From Callipepla californica brunnescens (lineage: Eukaryota; Chordata; Aves; Galliformes; Odontophoridae): DNA of 64,000 nucleotides. Positions 34,921 to 48,377 of this stretch are shown here, in pieces (the stretch's first letter is position 1; every line of letters starts with the position of its first letter). The stretch covers positions 52,947,233 to 53,011,232 of the forward strand of contig JALIRH010000002.1 of NCBI GenBank assembly GCA_023055505.1, written 5' to 3'. The notes below the pieces were generated by a model. The model saw nothing but the letters and a program-made list of their open reading frames with translations, searched no databases and had not been told where the DNA came from. The translations under genes and the position numbers were made by a program.

Positions 34921-36426
34921 GAAACTTCATCTGTGACCTTTCCTTAGGAATCTAAGATTTTATTTCTTCAGTATATGGAATAAGAAATATATGGTAATAA
35001 TAGTACTATAGTACTAATGTTTCCACCTATTGGTGCAGCCCAGAGGTAAAACAACTGTAACAATCATTTTTGGGTTCCTTAGCTCACCTAAAAGTGTTAA
35101 TTATTTTAACAAATACACTGCAGAAGATGAATATGCACTGGATACATGAATAACATATCTAAAACTTATGGTTTTTTTTGTATTCAGATATTATAGAATC
35201 TACAATTCTACACTATTTAAATAGTAAACATGGAAATAGGAACCATACAACAGAGGAGATTTTAAATGCTAGGAGTTTAAAACTCTTTCTCACAAAAACT
35301 TGCCTTTTTTTTTTTTTTAAAGGAAAACTCTTAATGTTTCAAGAAAACTAAGTAAAACAGTATGAAACACAGGAAATAGATTTTTTTAAAAATTTACTTT
35401 ATATTTAGAAAGGCAAAGTACCTTTCAAGTTGGTGTTTCTTCTCTAAGAAAGTATTACATTAAGAAAGCAACAGGAAGGAAATGTCAAGAGGTCACAGTC
35501 TAATGAGTCTATGAAAGGAACATCTGTGTTTTTTGCTAAATTTCAGTTTTGATTTTCATTAATTGGAAGGACACTGCTAAGATTTAATTAATTGAATTTT
35601 GAAAAGATCAAGTTTTATAGCCCTTTCAGAGTACAAAAGAAATATAGAAAGCTTTGTATTTTCATTCAAATTCAACCTTTTTTGTATTACTGAAGATTGC
35701 ACACAGAGTAGCAACATGAATTTGTCCTCCAGAGGAATCCAGACTTCGATATAAATCTCCACAATTGCCATCTCTAAATTTAACCTAATTTTGTCCTGGA
35801 ACTCAGTTGCAGGACACCATTTTCCCCAAATCAAATGTAAGCTATGTTTGAATATTGTGAAATTCAGTGTTCAATTAAGTTTACTATATATTTTATTGCA
35901 AACTGTCTGTTTAGTGCCACTGAAAGCAAAACTTTCATTTAAAATATATATTTATTTAAGATTATTTTTGTGCTCTGGCTCTGCTGCTGTTATTTTATTA
36001 TGAACACTAGATAAACTGTTGTGGTTCAGACTAGAGGTTCATTTACCACAGTATATCATCTCTGAAAGTGGATAAAAGCAAATGTCTTGTAGAAAGAAAG
36101 CAACATGGAGCGGATATGTAAGAAAAAATATTTTTACTCTTATATACAAAAAATAAAAAATTAAAAAAAAAAAACCAACATAAATTTGAGTCTGCTTAAA
36201 TGATTCACTGGAAAAAAAAAATCTCAGTTGGAAAGGAAGAAGCCAGAAACAAGAAAAACTACTACAAATGTCTTTTCATAATGCACTGCTTATAAAGGAT
36301 CTGAGAACTCCTAAATTCAATCTCTAAGAAAAAGATGAAGCAATAATGCAGCCTTTTGGCTACCTCCAGCCATTAGCATTCTAGGGCAAGGCAGAAGGAG
36401 AGAACAGCAAACAAGACAGAAATAAG

Positions 36427-37327
36427 AGAATCACAGAATTGCAGGCATGGAAAGAGACCTCAAGAGAATAGTGAGTCCAATGCTGTGCTAAAGCAGGTAC
36501 TCTACAATAGGTTGCACAGATAGGAATCCTAATGGGTCTTGAACATCTTCATAGAAGGAGACTCCACAACCTCTCTGTGCAACCTGTTCCAGTGCTCTAT
36601 CACCCTTATTGTAAAGAAGTTCTTCCATGTGTTAGAATATCCTATGTTCAAGTTCTGGGCCATTACTCCTTGCCCTGTCTCTACACACCACTGAGAAGAA
36701 CCTGTCTTTATCTATTTTCCACCCACCACCCTTAAGATATTTTAAAACTTTAATCAAATCCCCTCTCAGACTTCTTTTCCCCAAGCTGAACTGATGCAGG
36801 TTACTCAGTCCTTCCTTATACAGGAGATGTTCCAGGTGCTTTGTCATCTTTGTGGCATTCTGATTGAATCATTCTACAAGATCTCTCTTTTTTGGAACTG
36901 AGGAGCCCAGATCTGGACACTATTCTAAATGTGGCCTCATCAGGGCAGAGTAGAGGTGGAAAAATACTTCCCTCAACCTGCTGGCCACATTCTTTTTAGT
37001 GCACCCCACGATACCATTGGCCTTCTTGGCCACAAGGGCATACTGCTGGCTCATGGCCAGCCTGTTGTCCACCAGGACACCCAGGGCCTTCTCTGCAGAG
37101 GTCCTCTCCAGCAGGTCATCCACTAACCTGTACTAAATACACTTGCTTTTGTTATATCTCATAAGGTTCAACATCTCTCCAGTCTATCCAGGTATACTGA
37201 ATGGCAGCACAGCCTACAGGTGCGTCAACCATTGCTCCCAGATTTGTATCATCAGCAAACTTGCTGAGGGTGGATTCTATCCCCTCATCCAGGTCACTAA
37301 TGAAGATCATTGCCCCAGTTTGAAGTA
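36427..37327 (-). mobile_element. CR1 LINE, long 5'-truncated copy
   Basis: About 900 bp. From the 3' end it reads ATCACAGAATTGCAGGCATG, CTAAAGCAGGTACTCTACAA, GGAGACTCCACAACCTCTCT, TGAAC/TTCAAGTTCTGGGCC, CTCTCAGACTTCTTTTCC, GTGGCCTCATCAGGGCAGAG, GGCCTTCTTGGCCACAAGGG and ATCAGCAAACTTGCTGAGGG. It breaks off near ATTGCCCCAGTTTGAAG, within the VLGP region of ORF2. It has the same 3' UTR type as the copies at 45.5 and 48.0 kb. Confidence 0.96.
36632..37327 (-). pseudogene. CR1 ORF2 remnant with RT motif region
   Basis: On the minus strand the segment includes LLERTSAEKALGVLVDNR, then AMSQQYALVAKKANGIVG, LREVFFHLYSALMRPHLE and KHLEHLLYKEGLSNLHQF. The catalytic box region lies near 37255-37275 (reverse complement of CAGCAAACTTGCTGAGGG). 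A frameshift separates the two open parts at about 36850-36920, so no functional protein is possible. Confidence 0.88.
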
Positions 37328-40300
37328 AGTGTCCAACAACCCCTGAATATCCATCACAGAGTATATACTAGGAGAAGAAAAAAGACTTCTTCTGTAGTTT
37401 CTCATTTGAACAACAGAGGATGTCACATCAGCATTAACAGCTGGTGTTAAGTTCATAAAGCTTTGTATTATTATAATTACAGATTGAAGGCTGAGAAACG
37501 ACTGCCTGATAATGGATTTAGAGTTCACATGACAGTGTTTGTGTTTCCAGCATATTCCTTGTTTCAAATGTATCTATAAAAAGTACATCTATATTTCAAA
37601 AAAAGACAATTTAAACATAAAATGTCAATTTATACACAAAGGATGACCATTAAAAGATGGCGCTGAACAACTCTATGCATAAAGTCATCAATAACAGCAT
37701 GACCTAATTCATTTAATGCAGACACAGGAGTTTCAAAACGAGTCTTCCTTACCTTCTCTGTCAGGGCATCAGCAAAAGAAAGAGCCCTTCTATTTTCACT
37801 GTTGATCATCTTAGCAGCACAACATACCTGTCTGAGTTTTCTTTACTATCTCAGAAAATAGATGCTGGTAGCAAACAAGAGCTCATTTCAGAAGCTGGAA
37901 GGAAAAAATCCTTGTTCAGACAACCTCAGTCCGCTTTGACCTGTTTCTAGCAGATAGGATGCTTATTGAAGTCAGAAAAAGTTTATATAAGCCTCAGCTA
38001 TGAAAATGAAATTTCTTCATTTTATTCCAGTTATTTAAGAAGGCAAAGTAAAAGGTAGATACATTCTCAAGAAATAGAAGTCCATTAAAGTTTGCAACCA
38101 CTATAAATCCTGGAAATGCTCTTTGGATTTGACCCTCCATATGTTGTTTTGTCAAAGAAATATTTTTAAAATGAACTTTGATGCACACACAATGTCAGAA
38201 GCCATATTTCTTTAGTCATTTGGCATTAAGGATAGAATTATCAGTAAAGTTCATATACCTCAGAAAGTTAATATCCCCACAGACGTTTTATCACAGCTGT
38301 TGTATATGTAATTCAGTTGTAATTGTAGTGATTGAAAGATAATAGTGTAAAATTAGTGTACCTCCCAACAGAACTGATGAAAATTTAAAATTCAGTTTAT
38401 TGCACATATGTCTTTTCATCCGCATTGCAGCACTTTTAAAAGCTAAGCAAACAATGACACAGTGACACAGGTGTTTTTAACAGAGACCTGGAAACAGTGA
38501 AATGGGAATTCTAATTAGATTCTCTAATACATCAGAATAAAGCAATATCATCCAAAGTACTCCTATCTCTACACTTTGTAGCACTCTATTTAACTTCACG
38601 TGCTATTAAACTACAAAATAATATTAAGTACTAAATAAAACACAACTGTCATTTAAGAACACTGAGTTTTAGATTTTTGCTGCTTAGTTTTTATATGCAA
38701 AGAAAGCTCTTAGCTGAGAAATTGTTGTAGCATATTTCCTTTTTCTAACAATTTTATTTCTTAGATCTTTATGGCAGGCTAATAAAGCACCACAATGCAA
38801 TATCTACAGCCTACAATAGTCCAAAAAGAGATTTATCTCAGTATTTTATTAACTTCCATCTGTTCAACAGTGCCATAGTAACATAGCTCTCTTAAAAATA
38901 TATTGGTAACATGTTAAATTAAAGCAATTTCAATGTTCTATGTAACTTGAATAAATTCAAAATAATAATTTTGAGTTACTCATTTGTTATGAACTAATCT
39001 TCTGAAATCTACTCAAGACTAAGCAGGCAATGCCATGGTCTCAGACTTCAATTTTGTAATCTTCTGTGTCAGTGACCTTATTCTCCTTTTTGAAGGAAGC
39101 TATGAAAGTCCACTCTATTAGCACATTGGCCTGCCCATTCAGAGCAAATTGCAGAACTGAGGCCTTTCTTTGTCAGTTTTTGCTGCTTAACTTATGTTTG
39201 GTTGGTTACCAAGAATGACAGTTACCCATAATATACTATTCTTTTCAGAGACAAAATACCTCTTACTACTGGATTAAACAGGTTTCTTATCAGAAGCCCT
39301 GCTGGAAAAGTGATTGTATGGTAGACACATCTCATTCTAAATTTTGAGCATGTAGCTTATTTTTGTTTGTTGGGAGGGGATCTGGCACTGTAAATCAACT
39401 AAAGTTAGCTCTTTAAAGGATGACTAAAAGGCAAAATAATCCCTCTGCTACTCATTAACCATAAGATAAAAAGGCAGGCACAGTGAGGAGAAATCAGACC
39501 ACCACAAAGCAAGTTGTTATGTTCAAGGTAATGTCCAAACAGGACAAACCAGCCTGACTGCAGCTTTACCACCTGACAAACAGCAGCTTGATGCCACAGT
39601 GGTTATGTTAGTCTTTGAAAAATTTAGTGTTATAATACTAGTTGCAATTAAAATTCACTGGGACATTTGTGCTGATATATATTGAATTGTTCATGTTTTC
39701 ACATATTTCAGCCATTATTGAAGGAAGAAAATAAATGTTTTTTGTAGGGTTTTTTGATAAAATATGCTCCCAAACAAAGGGGCCAAGGAGGTTATATACA
39801 CCTTCATTTATGCTACAAGACTCAAAGATAATAAGTAAGTAAGCTGAGATACTCATTCATCTTAGAAAACATTTGCTCATTGTGAAAACTCTATGTCATT
39901 TTTAATTGTTTGAAAGTTACAGAAAAAAATACAGGAAAAAATATCTAGGCTGGTCCTTTTTTTAACTCACTTCACTATTTACTATGTTGCAGTAAGACAT
40001 ATGTCAGAGTTATACAAGCATATAAAGTTGAAAACAGACGTGCAGATAAAAGTCCATTCTATTGACAAATAATGAAATTCTTTTCAAAGCAAGCACAAAG
40101 TTTGATGTGTTCCATCTCTTTCTCCCAGCTTATATTTTTCACACACGGCTGTCATTTTTCACTCTTAAGATTCTAGGGAACTCTCTGGGCTTAGACTTTA
40201 ATATTAGTAATCATATTAATCTTTTAAACTTTCACAAGCCTTAAGCGCAAAAACAACATATGGCTGTGCAACAGAGAACCTCTGGAGATTTTATATTCCT

Positions 40301-43267
40301 CCAAAAGCACATAAAATCTTGTGTTGCGTTCATTCTTATTCATTGCTTGCCTGACCATATTTTAACCCTGCAAGTATCAAGATATCAGTCTAATTCATTA
40401 TGTTTTATTTGGTACCATCTGCACCTTACTGATTGTATTCATGGAAAATTAAAATCTCCTTCCACAAGGGCAGTGCCTTGGTGTCATCACAGTAACAGAT
40501 CTATCAAAGAAATGAATAGCAAGATAAGTGACTGCATCTTTCACAACTTTGCAAGGCCAATAAGCTGCAACTGGTACATATGAGACAGGATTATGGATCC
40601 TGATACGTAGGATGAAAAAAATACAATTACAGCCAGTGATATCTTAGAGTCTGATAACCCACTCTTCCAATTTGTTAAACAAAGGAGGACCCTAGATTAT
40701 ATTAGGTGATTAAAGAGTGACACTATTGAATGCAGAATCTCATTTAAAAATTATACCAAGAATATTAAGGGTGTATAGTTAAGCACTCATTTCATTAAAA
40801 ATCAGTGCTTTATCTATTTTTAATAATAAATTGAAATGTTATAGATGTATATTGCATTCAAAAGGCATTAAAAGAACATTAAGGTTGCAAAATCAAACAT
40901 TTAAAAGTTAGAGAATAAAAGACTTAATTAGCCCTCTTGTGCATAGGCATTACGATGGTTTTTCTCAAAAGCACACTGTATCAGAGCCATCAAGAACTAT
41001 AAAAATCTAGTTTCCCTTTGTGGTAGCTTAAAGTCTGAACAATTAGTGACTATCTCTGCTTTCTCTACTGTCTTGTTCCCACCTTCTTCGTGGTAGATGT
41101 AGTCATGCAGAAAAAAAAAGGAGTCTGATCAAGTACTGATAAAGACATGCTCTCCTATAATAGAGATATGGTAGTAGCTAGTAAAGAGATAGGCTCAGAA
41201 GGATAATACAGCAAAATCATGTGAAATTAAATATAATGAGAAATTAAGTATAACTATAACCTTTTATCAACTTGTGTCTTCATGTTAATTCTGTTCCTAC
41301 TTCAAAACTTATTAGACCTCTGGAATCCCTTGTGACTCTCCAGTGTTTTATAGTTCCTTCTTGAAGAAATACGATCTCTCAAAATAACATGGGCAGATCA
41401 CATCTGTTCTTTGAAAATGACATTAGTCTTTATTGACTAAAACAAAGAAGAAATGCTTTTTGAGTTTAGCCCTGCAAAGGAAGGGTGAGTTTTGATCTTC
41501 GAAAAGTCTGTAATCTTGTCCATAAGTTGTCCGTAATCTGTTCTGAATTTTCAACAAGTACCACAAGAAATTTCAAACATAGATGACATTAAACATATAG
41601 GGTAACAGAATCATAATAGCAATATAGTATTTAGAACATTCCTCTATACATATTATTTATCCTATCTATTTAGCTACAAAATAAGAACAAAGTACTAAGC
41701 ACACACATAAATATCACACAATGGTTTATTCTGTTATGTGTCTTCTAAAAACCTATTGTTGCTGAGAAAAATGGAACTGTGTTTGTGTAAGGCTGCTTTC
41801 ATACTTGAGGTTATAACCAAGATTTTGGATTCCTTGACTGTAGTAAGTATGCCTGTCACCCATACAGATCATCAAGAATCATTAAACTCAGATGTTCATG
41901 GACTTTTTAAAGAACAGATACCACTCTGCCAATTAAAACAATGCCAGAATATATTTGTGCTTTGTCTTTGTGATGAGCATATTGCAGTATGTCTTGCCAG
42001 TTGCCATCACTGTAATCAACAAAAGACATAAAGATTCCAGTAACACTCAAAAGTTGTGGATTGATCATCAAAAGTTGTAAACACAAATTTATACAATAAA
42101 ACTACTTTAAAATAAAATATTTTATGGTATCACAAATGAATGTAAAATAATAGCTCTTCCGGGAGAATTAAAATCAATAGTAAAATCCTTATTTTGTTCA
42201 CTGTATTGTACAGAGGAATTAATACAAACTTCCAACCATGGCCCAAGTAGGAATGAAATGAGAATATCAGAATGCTTAATAGATATATCTATTGCTTTAC
42301 TTCTTCTGTTGGCATTTATCATTATAAAATCACCCACGTATGATTTCATTTGATTTGTGCTTCACCTTCTACATCACAAACTTTGTCAAAGATCAAAAGA
42401 CCAGATAAAATAACAAAAAGCTTGTACCTCTTTTCATAAATAACTCCTACCAGATATCTAAACAAAGTCACAATTCATCTTGTTCACAGTCATTTCAGCC
42501 TTCAGCAGATGTGTACTTTGAACAAATTTATTGACCTTATGAATAAAGATTAGCACTCTTCTGTTCTACTCAGTTGGAGAGAATATTATTCTACAGTAAA
42601 TGGACATCAAATTCAACAGTGGGGATATTTAAAATAACACTGACCAACCTCATTGGCTACATTTTCAAAGCACCACATGAAAGGGATTCACACATATTGT
42701 CAATAAAAACCTTCATAATGTGCGCATTTATCTCTGTTTTTAAGTTAATTATCATTTCTAACTTCTATAAGGAGGGAAATGTAGAAGCAAAAGAAAATGA
42801 AATAAAATCAACTAAATCTCTTAAAGTCAAAAATAATCAGTCATGTCTGGTTAGGATATGAATCTGTAATCTTAAATATAACTAATACTCATCTAAGGGC
42901 TAAGCATTAGGACTGGGAGGAAATGATCACAGGTCAGAAGATTTATGACAATATGACTACATTTCTTAGCCAGTTAAAATAATGAGTTTAAAGGAAAATG
43001 AGTAAAGGAAGAATAACGAAACATTAGGACATTAAATTTTACCTACTGTTGGATAGCATCTAACTTCAGAGAGGGCAGCTTTGCAAACAGCTTATCTCCC
43101 AGCACTCCTTATCATGTAAGCCTTATGTCTGTCAGTATGTCAGTCAGTAAAATAAAAATATGTAAAACTCGATATTAGGTGAAAAGAGAAGCAAAGCTAT
43201 ACATAAGTAAAGTGACAGTATATATCTACCAAAACCCACAAATTGTTTTATAACCTGAAGGACTTTT
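37328..43267. other. Unique AT-rich non-coding DNA, 5.9 kb
   Basis: This is the longest stretch with no interspersed repeat I can name. The plus-strand frames at 40260-40583 (107 codons) and 41738-42031 (97 codons) match no family I know and are within chance length. Confidence 0.5.
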
Positions 43268-43410
43268 ATAGAATCATGGAATAATAGAATGGTTTGGTTA
43301 GAAGGGACATTTAAGACCATCTAATTCCAACCTACTTGCTATAGGCAGTGACACCTCCAACTAGAATAGTTTGCTCAAAGCCCCGTCCAGCCTTTATCTA
43401 TATCCTTGGA
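43268..43410 (-). mobile_element. CR1 3'-end fragment
   Basis: ATAGAATCATGGAATAATAG, ATGGTTTGGTTAGAAGGGAC, GACCATCTAATTCCAACC, and CCCCGTCCAGCCTTTATCT give a reverse-strand CR1 3' end of about 140 bp. Confidence 0.88.
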
Positions 43411-43559
43411 CTTCTCAGATCAATAGCAGATGAAAAAATCGTTTATCAATAGCAAATACAGTTTTACTGCATGCTGAATTGATTACATTAAAAAAAAATA
43501 GAAAGATAGAATGAGGAAGAAGTAGTAAATACTTGAAAGATATATGGATGCATTGGACT

Positions 43560-44405
43560 ATTCTGGTGATGAGTGGTGTCCCTCAAGACTTGGTGCTGGG
43601 GCCAATTAATGACCTTAACAGTTGGGTTGAGTACACCCTCAGCAAGTTTGCTGATGACATCAAGCTGTGGAGTACAGTCGACACATCAGGGGGACAGGGT
43701 ACCATTTAGAGGGACATAGATAGCCTTGAACAGTGGGCCCAGGTGAACCTCATGAGGTTCAACAAATCCAAGTGCAAGATCTTGCACCTGGGTCAAGGCA
43801 ACCCCCATCACCAATACAAACTAGGGATGAAAGGATTGAGAGCAGCCATGCTGGAAAAGACTTGGGGGCTCTGTTGGATGGGAATCTGGACATAAGCCAT
43901 GTGCCCTCACAGCCCAGAAAGCCAGCAGTATCCTGGGCTGCATCAAAAGATGCATGGTCAGCAGGTTGAGAGAGGTGATCCTGCTCATCTACTCTGCACT
44001 GACGAGACTTCACCTGGAGTACTGCATCCAGATGTGAAGTCCTCAGTACAGGAGAGATATAGACTAGTTGGAGCATGTCTAGAGAAAGGTCACAAAAATG
44101 ACCCACTGAATGGAACACCTCTCCTACAAGGACAGGCTGAAGGCTGCAAGGTGACCAGATAGAGGCCTTTCAGTACCTAAAGGGAAGCTACAGGAAAGGA
44201 GGTAATGGACCGGGTCTCCAACAGTAGAACAAAGGGAAATGGCTTCAAGCTCAGGGAGGACAGATTTAGGTTAGATATAAGGAAAAAATATTTTACAGTG
44301 AGGGTGGTGAAGCACTAGAACAGGTTACCCATTGCTGCGGTTGATGTCCCATCCCTATACACTTTCAAGGTGAAGCTGGATAACGCCTTGAGCAACCTGA
44401 TCTAG
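43560..44405 (+). pseudogene. CR1 ORF2 remnant with intact FADD box
   Basis: The reverse-transcriptase metal-binding box FADD is intact at 43647-43658 (KFADDIKLW). In the same frame a TAG at 43707-43709 replaces the usual Gln of the AIQRDLD segment. Further down the signal shifts to another frame ([18 protein letters not shown] near 43826-43885) and later returns to the original frame before the normal stop. The N-terminal endonuclease and most of the polymerase were never copied. It is dead, but useful for dating and subfamily assignment. Confidence 0.92.
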
Positions 44406-44488
44406 CTGTGGTGGGCCTCTTCATATCAGGGGAGTTGGACTAGATGGTCATCAGAGGTCCTTTCCAACTCTAAGGATTCTATGACTTG
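43560..44488 (+). mobile_element. CR1 LINE, longest copy here
   Basis: About 930 bp. It starts in the ORF2 region SGVPQ..VLGP and passes the catalytic box, the [11 protein letters not shown] block, the ERIESS-like block, the LEYCIQ-like block and the [19 protein letters not shown] block. The ORF2 stop is TAG at 44403-44405. The 3' UTR ends at AAGGATTCTATGACTTG. Its low divergence makes it one of the younger CR1 copies in the window. Confidence 0.97.
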
Positions 44489-45467
44489 TAAATATACAGA
44501 GACTCATGAAAAACAAAACAAAAAAAAAGAAAAAAGCTATTTCAAAGTGAAAGGGTACATGAATTATTGAAGGAGAAAACATAAGGTGAAATGATCTTGA
44601 TTTTCTGCACAACATAATCTCTCCAAATTAATACTAGATTGTAATCAAGGACTTGGATTTAATCTTAAAAGATTAAGATATTTTGGTCTAAGTCACCTAC
44701 AAGCTATTGCATCTATTGAATTCTCCATTGCTTTATTTATTTATTTATTTATTTATTTATTGTAAGGAATTATTTATACTTTCAGCCCTAAAGAAGAACA
44801 ACGGGGGGCAGAAGGGAGAAAAGACCAAAAACTTATATTTTTTTTCTTCTTTATAATAATGAATTTTAATTATTTCAAAATAAAACATAAAAACATATTT
44901 TACCCCCAAGACCTTTAAATAAATAATATCAATGGTAATAAAAGGAATAATATAATAAATTATTAATATATAGATTCAACTGATCTAGAAAATAAATGAG
45001 AGAATCATCCATAATCATTTACTACACTCACAGGGTCTATACCCATTATGATCTCATTATATATTAGTTCAGAGAATGAGAGTAACTGATATAAGATTTT
45101 TAATTATTGTTCGTATTACCTGCCGGCTGTTATTCTGTCTAACCTTATGGAGTTAAATCAAAAAGACATCTAGCACAATTGTGATCATCAATAACATATA
45201 AACTGGGAAAATATCCTTTATCCATAGAAGAGGAATGAATTTACTTGTTTTGGCAACTACCACACTAACAAAAGGCTGGATGTTTTCATCAGTGAAGGGA
45301 GAGGGGAAAGGGAGCCTGGGATCAAGGCAGTTGACCATTAATAGCTACTGCTTGACACACAGCTGCAACAGCAGGGCAACTAGCTTCTCTGAAATATATG
45401 AATGCAAATCAGCCAAAATGCCAGAGCAGTTAATTACTTCATGTAAAACAAAAAATTCCACTAAAAG
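44489..45467. other. Unique AT-rich non-coding DNA
   Basis: Contains a (TTTA)n microsatellite, listed separately. No gene recognised. Confidence 0.5.
44732..44761. repeat. (TTTA)n microsatellite
   Basis: Seven uninterrupted TTTA units. Confidence 0.93.
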
Positions 45468-45755
45468 ATCACAGAATCACAGACTTGCAGGGGTTGGAAG
45501 GGACCTCTAGAGATCATCTAGTCCAACCTCTCTTCCAAAGCAGCTCCCTAGCCCAGGTTGCACAGGTAGGCATCCAGGTGGATCTTGAACATCTCCAGAG
45601 GAGGAGACTTCACCACATCTCTGGGCAGCCTGTGCCAGTGCTCTGTCACCCTCACTATGAAGAAAGTTCCCACACACATTTGTGCAAAACTTCCTATGCA
45701 TCAGTTTGTGAACATTTCCCCTCATCCTATCACCACACACCACTGAGAAGAGCTC
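45468..45755 (-). mobile_element. CR1 LINE, 3' end
   Basis: AGATCACAGAATCACAGACT, TTGCAGGGGTTGGAAGGGAC, ATCATCTAGTCCAACCTCTC, GGAGGAGACTTCACCACATC and GGGCAGCCTGTGCCAGTGCT give a reverse-strand CR1 3' end with terminal repeat. It is well preserved and of the same 3' UTR type as the copy at 36.4 kb. Confidence 0.95.
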
Positions 45756-46936
45756 AGATGTCTCAGGCTCTATGGAAAAAAACAAGATCAAAAGGTACAG
45801 AACTGTCTGTGGGTTTGCTTGCCTTGTTTTTTATCTGAAAATTATCCCATGTCAAGCTAAAGAAATCTTAGTACCAAAGCCACCTTGTGTCTTCAGAAAT
45901 TAGAAGTAGCTTCTACTCTGAACAGTAATGTGGAGGAAAGACGCTTCTTATGCTGAACACCGAAACAAAGCATTCTGTCTCTTCCAGACCACAGCACAGT
46001 TTGCTTATGAGAGCTAAATTTTCGTGTTCAAGGAAAAGACAAGGTTTAGATAAGACTGCTTTCAATTTTTTTTTTAACCTTTCTCTCTGATTATAATCTG
46101 AGGCTAATAAACATTTAAAAAAATCTGTCTGGACTTGTAAAGTTTGCCAAACTTAGACTATTTCAACAACAAGGATTACACACCAAGAAAGGTATTGGTG
46201 CTATATGAGCCAATGCCCACTTAATATCCACCTAGCATTTCTATAGCCATCCTATGTTATCTTTAAGTTGTCTACTTCCGATAATCTAAATGCACATTTT
46301 ACTTGCATTTCTGTGTGACATTAAGACTTCTTTCCCTTCTGACATTATCAAGTAGCCTTTTTTTAATGAGGATCTGCTAATTTGATCAGGGAAAACATCT
46401 TTTGGGGATGGCTTCTCTGGTTGATTCAAGTGTCTGCACAGGGATAGTCAATTAAATATATGCTCGAACACCCAATAGGTATTCAGTGATTGTCCTGGAT
46501 AAGTAGGGCAAACTGGTTTAACACATTAAGAACAACTGCCTTATCTATCTTATACACTGACATTTAAACAAGAGAATTGGGCTATCAAAATGAATAACTT
46601 TAACTACTTTTTGCTGGCCTCTGATGTGCAGCTAATATTGGCACCTGCACAGAAACATTCAAAATTGGAATCTGGAATACAAGCTTTCTAGGATGCGCTG
46701 AAACTGCTACTGGAGAATGTTTACTACTTAAAAGAGGGAAGTACTGTGCCTACACAAGTGATACTGTCATCTGTCTTAACAGGGCTTAATGAATGGCAAA
46801 TGTGAGGAAGTTAGAAAACAGTAGATGTGAGAATCAGTATCCAAACAATACAACTGCAGCTAACAGATGACCAATAAAAATAAATGGTCTACTGGCTAAA
46901 CCGTCCATTTGGGAATTATGCATGACTGACTGCTTT
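45756..46936. other. Unique AT-rich non-coding DNA
   Basis: Nothing recognised. Confidence 0.5.
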
Positions 46937-47009
46937 GGCAGGGGGGGTTGGACTAGACGATTTCTAGAGGTCCCTACAAACCCCTACAATTCTGTGATTC
47001 TGTGACTCA
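46937..47009 (+). mobile_element. CR1 3'-end fragment, 73 bp
   Basis: GGCAGGGGGGGTTGGACTAG, CGATTTCTAGAGGTCCCTAC and ATTCTGTGATTCTGTGACTC give a forward CR1 3' end with terminal repeat. Confidence 0.93.
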
Positions 47010-47993
47010 GCTCTCTAATGACATACTTCACACTGCCTTCAGCTACCACTGAAATTGTGCTGTGATCTGCATATGGTTCCATGTTGATATAGTATAAATT
47101 TACATCTGGCATGTGTTCCCATTGCTCATTGTTCTCGAGTTTCTCAGCAAAGTCATAAACAGAAAACCTGAATAAGGTCTTCCTGAAAGGGAGGAAGACT
47201 GATTCAGGATCCTCTATGGAGTCTACAGTGATTCTGGAGCACAGGTGATGAGGAATTCCTTCTTGTCTTTTTCTAAATACACAGAACTACATAAAAAGCA
47301 GTAGTAATATCCTGAGATAACACTAATCAGCAACTAGTCTATGACATCTCATACACTATACCAGCAAGAAGGAAAACAAAAACAGTATATTATGATTTTA
47401 GGTGCAAGCAGTGATGCCCAGGTCAGAGGTACTAAGGCCCACCTAAATGAAAGAGTTCTGGCCAAGCTCCATAATGCTGAGCTTTTGGCATCTCAGAGTT
47501 CACCAAATGGGGAGAATTCAGAAAAGAAAAAAACAAGCTTAGATTCTTCACAGTTTGAACTAAAGATATAAATTTTATATACCCTGTATATATCAATGAG
47601 AGAAATCCTTGAAAAGTGTGAGTATCAAGCAGCAAGATGAATGACTTAAAATTTTATATGGAGACATAAATACAATAAAAGAAGGACTCCAAAACAACAT
47701 CAATTTTTCTAGCCTTCAAACATTCTCTGCTATGAAGCAGTCTCCCAAAGCAGGGGAAGAAAAACTCACTACTCTACTAGCTTAACCCTGTGTTCTCTTA
47801 CTGTAGCATGATAGGAAATTACTACACCAGATGTTAAACTAAATATATTATTCAGCAGAAGAAACATATGTTACAAAGTCTTTAGGAGAAGTCTGAAAAA
47901 AGTACTAGAGCACACATAACTGGGAATAACATTTATGAGATGGTCATTTATAAGGCAATTAAATTGAACTATCAGAAAGATAGTGGTCTCCTA
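47010..47993. other. Unique AT-rich non-coding DNA
   Basis: Nothing recognised. Open frames of 67-76 codons overlap on opposite strands. Confidence 0.5.
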
Positions 47994-48377
47994 GCTGAGA
48001 GATCTGGGACTGTTCAGCTTGGAGAAGACTGAGAGGGAAATTTATCAAAGCTTTTAAATATTTAAATGTTAGTTGACAAGTGGCTCTTTTCAGTGGTGTG
48101 TGGCAACAGGATAAGGGGCAGTGGGTTAAAAGTGAAATACAGGAAGTTCCATACAAACATGAAAGAGAAATTCTTTACTGTGAGGGTGACAGAGCACTGG
48201 CACAGGCTACCCAGAGAGGTTGTGGAATCTCCTTCTCTGGAGATTTTCAACACCCACCTGGATGCTTTCCTGCTCAACCCACTGTAGGGAACCTTCTTGA
48301 GCAAGTGGATTGGACTTGATGATCTGCAGAATTCCTTTTCCATCCCTAAAATTGTATGATTCTAAGATTCTGTGATC
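47994..48377 (+). mobile_element. CR1 LINE, 3' end
   Basis: Forward copy from GGGACTGTTCAGCTTGGAGA. The reading frame GNRIRGSGLKVKYRKFHT, then FFTVRVTEHWHRLPREVV, ESPSLEIFNTHLDAF, is open to its natural stop at about 48287. The 3' UTR with GGATTGGACTTGATGATCTG and the terminal ATTCTAAGATTCTGTGATCA follows. Confidence 0.95.

Larger units (their letters stand above)
34113..36426. other. Unique AT-rich non-coding DNA
   Basis: Holds the small minisatellite and the hairpin listed separately. No gene recognised. Confidence 0.5.

Noticed and set aside
40260..40583. 107-codon plus-strand open frame
   Set aside because: No recognisable motif; chance length.
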